Shown here one piece after another: positions 1 through 7,365 of a stretch of DNA of 11,383 nucleotides (its first letter is position 1; every line of letters begins with the position of its first letter). The position numbers were made by a program, and so were the translations under genes. The stretch is from an uncultured Bacteroides sp. (GTDB lineage: Bacteria; Bacteroidota; Bacteroidia; Bacteroidales; Bacteroidaceae), in assembly GCA_900557355.1 (NCBI GenBank), contig USSR01000161.1, positions 1 through 11,383 of the forward strand. Direction: 5' to 3'. The notes beneath the pieces are model-generated. The model made no database searches, was not told where the DNA came from, and worked only from the letters and a program-made list of their open reading frames with translations.

Positions 1-575
1 CCGTGTTTGTGGACTTGGACGGTAACGGCGTAATCAATGAAGACGATAAGACCCGTGAGTTGGGCTATACCGACGACCCGCAATACATTGCCGGTCTGAA
101 TGCCGGTTTTGCATGGAAAGATTTCGAATTCAACATGCAGTGGACGGGTTCTTGGGACGTATCGCGTGTCATCAGCGACGTGTTCCGCTATCCGTTCCTG
201 GACCGTACGACGAAAGACCGCGGCGGCTTGCTGAAATATCATGTTGAGAATACATGGAATCCCGACAGACCGGGGCAGGATTATGAATATCCGCGCGCCA
301 CTTGGTCCAACGGAGCTAACAACAACTATCAGGATTGCGCTCTTTATGAAAAAGATGCGAAATATCTGCGTTTGAAGACGATTATGCTTGCTTATAACAT
401 GAAACTTCCTTTCTTCAAGAAGATTGGATTGGATCGTGCCCAAGTGGCATTGAGCGGTTACAATCTGCTGACCTTTACTCCTTTCATTTGGGGTGACCCC
501 GAAACACGTGCCAGCGCTTCGCCCTCATACCCGCTTCAACGTACTTATACCATTAGTCTGAAACTTAATTTTTAA
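1..575 (+). CDS. SusC-like TonB-dependent outer-membrane transporter, C-terminal fragment (5' end off window)
   Basis: This is the last ~190 residues of a SusC-family TonB-linked outer-membrane channel, which imports glycan fragments together with a SusD lipoprotein. The frame is open to the left edge, so the GTG at position 3 is just an internal codon and the true start lies outside the window. A calcium-loop-like stretch, DLDGNGVINEDDK (bases 12-50), is of the kind common in the C-terminal third of SusC proteins. It is followed by alternating barrel-strand sequence, including DAKYLRLKTIMLAYNMKLP, and the end TYTISLKLNF. A terminal Phe after an alternating strand is the usual outer-membrane beta-barrel assembly signal. 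The stop is six bases before the start of a SusD-like gene, the standard SusC-SusD order. The signal peptide, TonB box and plug are not visible, so its substrate and completeness cannot be judged. The family call is secure. Confidence 0.93.
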   Translation, partial: VFVDLDGNGVINEDDKTRELGYTDDPQYIAGLNAGFAWKDFEFNMQWTGSWDVSRVISDVFRYPFLDRTTKDRGGLLKYHVENTWNPDRPGQDYEYPRATWSNGANNNYQDCALYEKDAKYLRLKTIMLAYNMKLPFFKKIGLDRAQVALSGYNLLTFTPFIWGDPETRASASPSYPLQRTYTISLKLNF

Positions 576-581
576 GCAAAA

Positions 582-2627
582 ATGAAACTGAATATCAAAT
601 ATATCATAGGTGTGGCAGCTGTGGCTACTCTCGGAATGGTTTCTTGTACGGATGAGATAAAGTTCGGAAACGCATTTCTGGAAAAGGCTCCGGGCGGCAC
701 GGTGACTGCCGATGAGGTGTTTTCCAATCCGGAATATACCCGTAACTTCTTGGCGAGTATTTACTCTACACAGTATTACAATCTGCCCACCAATTCCACG
801 AACGCTGCTCCGCAGTGCCAGAACTATTGGAAAGGAATGCCCGATGCGTTGGGGGATGACTTCCATCTTTTCTTCAACAATACCACAGTGTTTTCCAAAT
901 ACTATGCCGGTGCGCTGAGTTCGGCTATTGATGACAAAAAGAACGGCAATATTTATCCTTATACGAACGAATTTATCTGGGAGAATGTGCGTCACAGCTG
1001 GATGCTGATTGAACGCATTAATGAAGTGCCCGACATGAGCGATGCCGAGAAAGCCCGTATAGCAGACGAAGCACGATGCCTGCTGGCTTATACTTATTTT
1101 ATCGCTTTCCGTTGGTATGGCGGTCTGCCTATTATCCGCCAGTCGTTTATCGGCTCCGAAAGCAGTTACGACCTGCCCCGGCGCAGTGTGGAATCTACCG
1201 TGAACTTCATGCTGGAACTGCTGGATACAGCAATCGCCAACAAAGCATTGCCGTGGGCTTACACCGGTGCGGAAGCACAGTCGGAAACAGGCCACTGGAC
1301 TTTGGCGGGTGCTATGGCGTTGAAGTGTAAGGTGCTGGCTTTCGCCGCGTCTCCTTTGTTCAATGATTTGCAACCTTATTATCAAGGCAAATATACGCTG
1401 GAAAATGAAGCTGATACCTGCGCTTGGTATGGTGGCAGCAAACCCGAACTGTGGACGAAACTGAAAGGCGCATGCGATGATTTCTTTACACAAATGAGAA
1501 GCCAGGGGCATTATCAGTTGATAAAACCGGCCGGAAATACGCAGGAGGATTACCGTTATGCCTACCGTAGCGGCTACATTCTGGAAAACAGTACTGAAAT
1601 TCTGCATAGTGTCCGCCGTAGTAAAAATGCCAGTGGTAATGATTATGGCTGGGTCAATTTGGGATTTGGCTCTGCGGTAGATGGTAGCAAAACCAATGGT
1701 CGCTACGCCTATTGTCCTACGCAAGAATACGTCGAGATGTTCCCTTGGGCAGACGGTACTCCGTTCGATTGGGAAAAAGCGGAGAAAGAAGGCCGATTGG
1801 ACAATATGTTCATTCAAGGCGATACCGTGAAAGGCAAACAACAGTTGCAGAATATCCGCTATACCCGCGACCCTCGTCTGTATGAAACCGCAGTGGTAAA
1901 CGGTGCACGCCAAGCCGTGAACTGGGGTGACGGACGTGCCAGCGGTAATAACTGGGAAACTTGGGTAGGTGGTACTAATGCCAAACAAGATCCGAAAACC
2001 AATTCAGGGATATATGCCACCGGTTACCGTATGCTGAAATATCTGGTAGGTAGTGTCATGAACAGGAAGTTCCCGCAGTGGAATGCCATCATGTTGAGCG
2101 ACATCTACTTGACATACGCGGAGGCCATCGTGCAGACCAGAGGTAGTTTTACGGAAGCCATCGATTACGTGGATGCCGTACGTGCTCGCGTGGGTCTGAA
2201 AGGACTGGTGGAATGCAATCCCGATAAGGACCTGACATCTAACAAAGAAAATCTGCTGGCGGAAATCATGCGTGAACGTGCTTGCGAATTGGCTTTCCAA
2301 AACGAACGCTACTTCGACTTGATCCGTTATAAGCGTGCCGACTTGTTGGAACGTCCGCTTCACGGCTTGCGTATTTATTGTTTGGTGAAGAATGGTAATG
2401 ATTGGGTACGTTCCGAAGAACAGTGGTACAATAAGTCTTTCAACAAAGGCTTGGAGGAAGACGATCCTAACTTCTACGAACCGTCACACTTCGACTTCGA
2501 ACGCTTCCAAATCACTGACACCCGTATTTGGTGGAAAGATGGTTTTGATCCGAAGTGGTACTTACAACCGTTCCCTATTACGGAAGTGAACAAGAATTAC
2601 GGTTTGGTACAGAATGCCGGATGGTAA
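582..2627 (+). CDS. SusD-like surface glycan-binding lipoprotein (RagB/SusD family), unusually long
   Basis: This outer-membrane lipoprotein would bind glycan at the cell surface and act as the lid of the SusC channel encoded just upstream. The N-terminus is a type II signal peptide: basic MKLNIKY, a hydrophobic core, then the lipobox GMVSC with the lipidated Cys at residue 22. The ATG at 582 is chosen because it places this signal correctly, six bases after the upstream stop. Residues ~164-189 (ARCLLAYTYFIAFRWYGGLP) are the TPR-like helix typical of SusD. Residues ~564-585 (RERACELAFQNERYFDLIRY) are the conserved C-terminal helix, and the protein ends QNAGW, close to the usual QNPGW. At 681 residues it is longer than most SusD proteins (about 500-600). 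The extra length appears to lie in the central, ligand-facing half and in the ~100 residues after the ER/DLIR helix. Ligand unknown. Confidence 0.95.
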   Translation: MKLNIKYIIGVAAVATLGMVSCTDEIKFGNAFLEKAPGGTVTADEVFSNPEYTRNFLASIYSTQYYNLPTNSTNAAPQCQNYWKGMPDALGDDFHLFFNNTTVFSKYYAGALSSAIDDKKNGNIYPYTNEFIWENVRHSWMLIERINEVPDMSDAEKARIADEARCLLAYTYFIAFRWYGGLPIIRQSFIGSESSYDLPRRSVESTVNFMLELLDTAIANKALPWAYTGAEAQSETGHWTLAGAMALKCKVLAFAASPLFNDLQPYYQGKYTLENEADTCAWYGGSKPELWTKLKGACDDFFTQMRSQGHYQLIKPAGNTQEDYRYAYRSGYILENSTEILHSVRRSKNASGNDYGWVNLGFGSAVDGSKTNGRYAYCPTQEYVEMFPWADGTPFDWEKAEKEGRLDNMFIQGDTVKGKQQLQNIRYTRDPRLYETAVVNGARQAVNWGDGRASGNNWETWVGGTNAKQDPKTNSGIYATGYRMLKYLVGSVMNRKFPQWNAIMLSDIYLTYAEAIVQTRGSFTEAIDYVDAVRARVGLKGLVECNPDKDLTSNKENLLAEIMRERACELAFQNERYFDLIRYKRADLLERPLHGLRIYCLVKNGNDWVRSEEQWYNKSFNKGLEEDDPNFYEPSHFDFERFQITDTRIWWKDGFDPKWYLQPFPITEVNKNYGLVQNAGW

Positions 2628-2675
2628 CCCCTTTAATAATGAACAATCAAAAGGTATAAAGTAAAATAATACGTT

Positions 2676-5492
2676 ATGAATAAAAAATATATAATTGTGT
2701 TGTCGCTCTTTGCTGGTTTGTGCCTGCCGACGACGGCACAGGAATCAAACGAAGAGCAGACCGACAAGTTTGTAGGCCAGACCATAGATGTAGGTGCCGA
2801 GCGATTGCTGACCCGTGAGGAGGCTACCGGTTCCGTGTCGGTCATTAGTTCCGAAACTACCGACCGTCGTAGTGCCAAGAATATCGGCAACTCCATTATT
2901 GGTCAGGGCAATGGCCTGATATCGTTGCAGAGCGGTGGTCGTTATGCAGATGTGAATCCTACTTTCTATATACGTGGGCTGCAAACATTGAACGGCAAGA
3001 ACTCGCCGTTGGTCATGATCGACGGTATACAGCGAGACATTGTAAGCATCGCTCCCGAAGAAGTGGAAAGCGTCATCGTCCTGAAAGATGCGGCAGCAGT
3101 CGCCCTCTATGGATATAAGGGAATCAATGGAGCAATCAATATCGTGACTAAGCGCGGTAAGTACAACTCGCGCAGTGTCAAGGTGACATACGATCATTTG
3201 TTTACTTCGCTTGCCAACAAACCCAAATTCGTAGATGCCTATACGTATGGATTGGCCGTCAACGAAGCCCGTATCAACGATGGTCTGACAGGGCGTTACA
3301 GCAATCAAGAGCTCAATGCTTTGCGCGATGGAACCATGCCTTATCTCTATCCGAACGTGAACTGGGTGGATGAAACGTTCCGCGACAATGCGATGACCAA
3401 TAAGTATAACATCGAATTCCGCGGTGGCGGCGAAAAATTCCGTTACTATACCATGCTGGATTTGATTTCCAACAAAGGATTTGTGAAAGAACCGGGTGCA
3501 AATGAAGGCTATTCCACACAAGACAAATACGTAAAAGGCAACTTACGCATGAACATGGATATCAACCTGACCCAGACAACCGATCTGCAGGTGAATCTGT
3601 TGGGCGTATTGCAGGAAACGTCAAGACCGGGTGCGCAGGCTGACCTTTGGGATCTGGTTTACACAGTGCCCTCTGCCGCATTCCCCATCAGGGATGAGAA
3701 CGGTATTTGGGGAGGTAGCGACACATGGGCAGGTACACAAAATCCTGTGGCACAGAGCATCGGAGCCGCTTATTACAAAAATCATACCCGTTCGCTTTTT
3801 GCCGACATGAAGCTGACTCAGGACCTTTCCGGCTTGACAAAAGGATTGAATGCGTTCGTACGCATCAGTTATGACAATATAGCCAATATCTATGAAGACC
3901 ATAGCAAAGAGTATGTCTACAGTGTCAATGCGCCTACATGGGCGGACGGTGCTTCCGAGCCTACTGTAAAGAGTGAAATTTATGGAAAGGATAGTGAAAT
4001 GGGAACAGATGCGAAAACTAATGAATTTGACCGTCTACTCCATTTCGATGTGGGATTTAACTATCAGCGGACATTCGGCGACCACAGCATCTACAGCCAG
4101 TTGAAGTGGGACTACGAGAATAACGACCCGAATGGCGTCAACAACACGGTGAATCGTCAGAACATTACTTGGTGGTCGCATTATGGTTACATGAACCGTT
4201 ATTTCGTTGACCTCGCTTTGGTAGAAAGTGGCAGTAGCCGTTTGGCTCCCGGTACCAAATGGGCTTTTTCGCCCACTTTGTCGGCCGCATGGGTCATCTC
4301 CAAAGAGAAGTTCATGGAAAATGTGGAATGGGTGAACTTCTTGAAACTGCGTGCATCGGCAGGTATCATCAATGTGGACAACTTACCGGGTGATGAAGTT
4401 TGGTCATACTATGCCCAGCAGTATGGCACTTCGGGAGGTACTTATCCTTTCGACAGCGGTTGGAACTCTAGTTTCGGACGTTCTTACCTTGAACGGGTGG
4501 CTACCACCAATCCGAGCCATGAAAAGGCCTATAAATACAATGTTGGTATGGATGCGAAACTTTTCGGATGTTTGGATGTGACTCTTGACCTTTGGAAAGA
4601 ACACCGTACAAACATTTGGGTGACTTCGGAAGGCAAATACTCGGAAATTTTCGGTATGGAGCCTCCGTATGAAAATGCAGGTATCGTGGATAGTAAGGGT
4701 ATAGAAGTTGGTCTTGATTATAGCAAAAAGCTCGGTCAAGTGGAATTTAATGTCGGCGGTAACTTCTCGTTGAACAAAAACGAAATCAAGGAAATGCTGG
4801 AAGAACCCCGCCAATATGCGAATCTTGTCCAGACGGGAAATCCTTACGGACAACTCTACGGATTGGAAGCTATCGGTTTCTTCAAGGATGAAGCAGACAT
4901 CGCTGCAAGTCCCACACAGAATTTCTCTACGGTGAAGCCCGGTGATATAAAGTATCGCGACGTGAATGGCGACAACATCATCGATACCAACGATGAAGTG
5001 GCTATCGGCTACAGCACCACTTGCCCGGAAATATACTACAGCCTGCATTTGGGTGCGGAGTGGAAAGGACTCGGATTCTATGCCATGTTCCAGGGGACAG
5101 GCAATTACAGTGCCGTTCTCAACACCAAGAGCATGTATTGGCCGTTGATAAACAACACCAATATCTCGCAATATGCTTACGACAATCGTTGGACACCGCA
5201 GAATCAGAATGCCAAGTTCCCGCGTCTGAGCAGCCAAAGCAATGCCAACAACTACCAGACATCTACTCTGTGGTTGGCCGACCGCTCATTTATCAAGTTG
5301 CGCAATCTGGAAGTGTACTACAAGTTGCCCGCTTCTTGGCTGAAAAAGACGAAAATTGTAAACGCCGCTAAATTGTATGTACGTGGCATTGACCTCCTCA
5401 GTTTCGACCATATAGATGAGAACGACGCCGAAGCGTATGGAATCAATCCTATGACGAAAAGCGTTGCGTTGGGGCTGAGTGTTACGTTTTAA
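2676..5492 (+). CDS. SusC-like TonB-dependent outer-membrane transporter, short form without the N-terminal carboxypeptidase-regulatory-like domain
   Basis: This is a complete 938-residue SusC-family channel for TonB-driven import of glycan fragments, paired with the next gene. A type I signal peptide (MNKKYIIVLSLFAGLCLPTTA, cleavage probably after Ala21) starts at the ATG at 2676. The mature protein goes almost directly into a TonB-box-like segment and plug. TIDVG (36-40) followed by EEATGSVSVIS corresponds to the place where many SusCs have EVVVVGYG and LTGSVS. The plug shows FYIRGLQT (97-104), SPLVMIDG (110-117), VLKDAAAVALYG (135-146) and NGAINIVTKRGK (151-162). A calcium-loop-like DVNGDNIIDTNDE lies at 762-774, and the protein ends ALGLSVTF with the terminal Phe barrel signal. 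The ~90-residue beta-sandwich extension that usually precedes the TonB box is absent. The gene starts 48 bases after the previous stop with no terminator seen between them, so it is probably cotranscribed. Ligand unknown. Confidence 0.96.
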   Translation: MNKKYIIVLSLFAGLCLPTTAQESNEEQTDKFVGQTIDVGAERLLTREEATGSVSVISSETTDRRSAKNIGNSIIGQGNGLISLQSGGRYADVNPTFYIRGLQTLNGKNSPLVMIDGIQRDIVSIAPEEVESVIVLKDAAAVALYGYKGINGAINIVTKRGKYNSRSVKVTYDHLFTSLANKPKFVDAYTYGLAVNEARINDGLTGRYSNQELNALRDGTMPYLYPNVNWVDETFRDNAMTNKYNIEFRGGGEKFRYYTMLDLISNKGFVKEPGANEGYSTQDKYVKGNLRMNMDINLTQTTDLQVNLLGVLQETSRPGAQADLWDLVYTVPSAAFPIRDENGIWGGSDTWAGTQNPVAQSIGAAYYKNHTRSLFADMKLTQDLSGLTKGLNAFVRISYDNIANIYEDHSKEYVYSVNAPTWADGASEPTVKSEIYGKDSEMGTDAKTNEFDRLLHFDVGFNYQRTFGDHSIYSQLKWDYENNDPNGVNNTVNRQNITWWSHYGYMNRYFVDLALVESGSSRLAPGTKWAFSPTLSAAWVISKEKFMENVEWVNFLKLRASAGIINVDNLPGDEVWSYYAQQYGTSGGTYPFDSGWNSSFGRSYLERVATTNPSHEKAYKYNVGMDAKLFGCLDVTLDLWKEHRTNIWVTSEGKYSEIFGMEPPYENAGIVDSKGIEVGLDYSKKLGQVEFNVGGNFSLNKNEIKEMLEEPRQYANLVQTGNPYGQLYGLEAIGFFKDEADIAASPTQNFSTVKPGDIKYRDVNGDNIIDTNDEVAIGYSTTCPEIYYSLHLGAEWKGLGFYAMFQGTGNYSAVLNTKSMYWPLINNTNISQYAYDNRWTPQNQNAKFPRLSSQSNANNYQTSTLWLADRSFIKLRNLEVYYKLPASWLKKTKIVNAAKLYVRGIDLLSFDHIDENDAEAYGINPMTKSVALGLSVTF

Positions 5493-5521
5493 TTTTATGA
5501 ACGAATTAATACATTAGAATT

Positions 5522-7255
5522 ATGAGCAATAAAATATGGAAATCTGTCTTTGTCGTGTGTGCAGCCGGATGCTTGGCTTCATGTTCTGATCAGATGGACT
5601 ACAATGAGTACAACATCTTCGACAAGGACTATATAACACAGAACTTCGGTAATGTAGGTGGATTCATGACCGACATCTATAACACCGTGGACTATGACTT
5701 CGGTAACTACTCATCGGGTGCCATGCAGGCATCTGCTACAGACGAAAGTGAGTACAGTCTTTTGGGTAATGGTATCGAGCACTTCTACAATGGAGCTTGG
5801 AGCCCTACCAATGCAAAGGCGTCAGTCTGGAGTAGCATGTATAAAGGCATCAGTACTTGCAACCACGTGATTTACGAATTGCAGGGCTTGTCATTCGATG
5901 AACTGAAGCTGAACAACGACTATGCCGCCCAACTTCACCGTTATGAGAACTACAAGTATGAAAGCCGTTTTATGCGTGCTTACTTCTACTTCTGCTTGGT
6001 TCGCCAATATGGTGATGTACCTTTGGTGACCAAACAAATCACGGCAGAAGAAGTCAATTCGTTAGAACGGACTTCGGCAGATAAAATCTTTAAGTTCATC
6101 ATAGATGAATGTGCGGAAATCCAATCATTGATTATCGAAGATTACAGTAATCTGGGAGAATTTTCTACAGGTACGGAAGAGACCGGTCGCGCGGACCGAC
6201 TTGCCGTGCTCGCATTGAAAGCCCGTGCTGCCTTGTATTGGGCCAGCCCGCTGTTCAATCCAAGTGGTGACAAGGAACGCTATCATATGGCAGCTTTGTA
6301 TGCCAAAGAGTTGCTCGATGCTGCCGATAAACGTGGCAAAGGCCTTACTGCCAATTATGCGGATTTGTGGGATGCCGGAAGTTTCAATACGCCCGGCATT
6401 ATGAAGGAAATCCTCTACGGTCGCCGTTATTATAAAAATTCATCCGGCGATAACTTAGTGGAAACCAACAATTACCCTGTGGGCATTGAAGGTGGTAAGG
6501 GAGGAAACTGTCCTACTCAGAATTTAGTCGATGCTTACGATATGCTCAACGGTAAATCGATCGGTGAAGACGGCTCGGGGTATGATGAGAAGAATCCTTA
6601 TCAGGATCGCGATCCGCGCCTGGAGGCTACGGTAGCTGTAAACGGTGCACAATGGCCTACTTATTCCGGTGCCGCCAAGATTGAAACATTCCAGGGGGGC
6701 ATCAATGGTGAGCCTTTGACTGGAGCCACACCGACAGGCTATTACCTCAAAAAACTTTGTAACGGTGCCATCTCATTGGCCAGCAATAGCAAGTTTAAGG
6801 AGTCTCGTCATACTTGGTTGACTTTCCGTCTGGGCGAAGTTTATTTGAATTATGCAGAAGCTGTATTCAAGTATCTGGGTGGCGCAGATATTACCAGCAT
6901 GGAATTCCCGATGTCGGCCCGTGCTGCTGCCAGCAAGACACGCCAACGTGCTGGTATGCCGGACTTTGAACAAGGAATGGATGCCAATACATTCTGGACT
7001 AAGTTGTGTAACGAACGCTTTGTTGAACTGGCTTTCGAAGGACATCGTTTCTGGGATGTCCGTCGTTGGAAAGAGGCTGATAAATATTTCAAGAATATTG
7101 TTGAAATGAAGCTGGTTAAGGAAGCCGATGGAAGCATTACTTACGTGCGCAAGAATGTATCACGCCAATGGGATGACAAGATGTATTTGTTCCCGATTCC
7201 CCAATCAGAAAGATCGAAAAATCCAAATCTGACACAGAATCCGGGTTGGGAATAA
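5522..7255 (+). CDS. SusD-like surface glycan-binding lipoprotein (RagB/SusD family)
   Basis: This is the partner lipoprotein of the upstream 938-residue SusC, predicted to sit on the outer face of the outer membrane and capture the ligand. At 577 residues it has a normal SusD length. The N-terminus MSNKIWKSVFVVCAAGCLASC is a type II signal peptide with lipobox LASC and the lipidated Cys at residue 21, which supports the ATG at 5522. Residues ~152-173 (RAYFYFCLVRQYGDVPLV) are the conserved TPR-like helix and turn. Residues ~497-517 (NERFVELAFEGHRFWDVRRW) are the C-terminal family signature, and the end is FPIP...NPNLTQNPGWE. It follows the SusC stop by 29 bases. It clearly differs from the other SusD-like protein here in length and sequence, so the pairs do not look like a recent tandem duplication. 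Ligand unknown. Confidence 0.96.
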   Translation: MSNKIWKSVFVVCAAGCLASCSDQMDYNEYNIFDKDYITQNFGNVGGFMTDIYNTVDYDFGNYSSGAMQASATDESEYSLLGNGIEHFYNGAWSPTNAKASVWSSMYKGISTCNHVIYELQGLSFDELKLNNDYAAQLHRYENYKYESRFMRAYFYFCLVRQYGDVPLVTKQITAEEVNSLERTSADKIFKFIIDECAEIQSLIIEDYSNLGEFSTGTEETGRADRLAVLALKARAALYWASPLFNPSGDKERYHMAALYAKELLDAADKRGKGLTANYADLWDAGSFNTPGIMKEILYGRRYYKNSSGDNLVETNNYPVGIEGGKGGNCPTQNLVDAYDMLNGKSIGEDGSGYDEKNPYQDRDPRLEATVAVNGAQWPTYSGAAKIETFQGGINGEPLTGATPTGYYLKKLCNGAISLASNSKFKESRHTWLTFRLGEVYLNYAEAVFKYLGGADITSMEFPMSARAAASKTRQRAGMPDFEQGMDANTFWTKLCNERFVELAFEGHRFWDVRRWKEADKYFKNIVEMKLVKEADGSITYVRKNVSRQWDDKMYLFPIPQSERSKNPNLTQNPGWE

Positions 7256-7291
7256 AGGAATATATTTTAAACAAAAGTTATGTAAAGTAGA

Positions 7292-7305
7292 GATTGAATT
7301 CAATC
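7292..7305. promoter_or_regulatory. 14-bp perfect palindrome between the susD-like and GH2-like genes, possible operator
   Basis: GATTGAATTCAATC is a perfect dyad with no spacer, so it cannot form a normal RNA hairpin; a dimeric DNA-binding protein is the more natural reader. It lies 61-74 bases upstream of the GH2-like start codon, just before a terminator-like hairpin. I saw no convincing Bacteroides-type promoter (TAnnTTTG with an upstream TTTG) near it. A regulatory role is inference only, and an AT-rich palindrome this size could arise by chance. Confidence 0.25.
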
Positions 7306-7313
7306 AAGAAAGA

Positions 7314-7340
7314 AGAGCGACTGTGAAGCCGCTCTCTTTT
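7314..7340 (+). terminator. Terminator-like hairpin between the susD-like and GH2-like genes
   Basis: The arms AGAGCG (7314-7319) and CGCTCT (7330-7335) form a six-base-pair stem around a ten-base loop. The stem is followed by CTTTT (7336-7340). This resembles a short intrinsic terminator or attenuator after the four transport genes, and could reduce read-through into the enzyme gene. The stem is short and the T-run is interrupted by a C, so partial termination or simple mRNA-end protection is as likely as full termination. Confidence 0.45.
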
Positions 7341-7365
7341 CGTATAAATAATAATATACTAATTT

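Noticed and set aside
525..1988. A 487-codon open frame on the - strand opposite the first susD-like gene
   Set aside because: It lies opposite a gene with a clear lipobox and SusD signatures, has no recognisable domain or signal, and its length is explained by the codon pattern of the opposite gene.
4959..4997. Calcium-loop-like DVNGDNIIDTNDE in the second SusC (and DLDGNGVINEDDK at 12-50 in the first), first considered as a dockerin-like anomaly
   Set aside because: Such loops are very common in the C-terminal third of SusC proteins, so they are family features and not evidence of a cellulosome-type system.
4404..5237. A 277-codon - strand open frame opposite the second susC-like gene, and a similar 258-codon one at 2745-3521
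   Set aside because: Both are shadows of a complete, well-supported SusC gene and show no protein family features.
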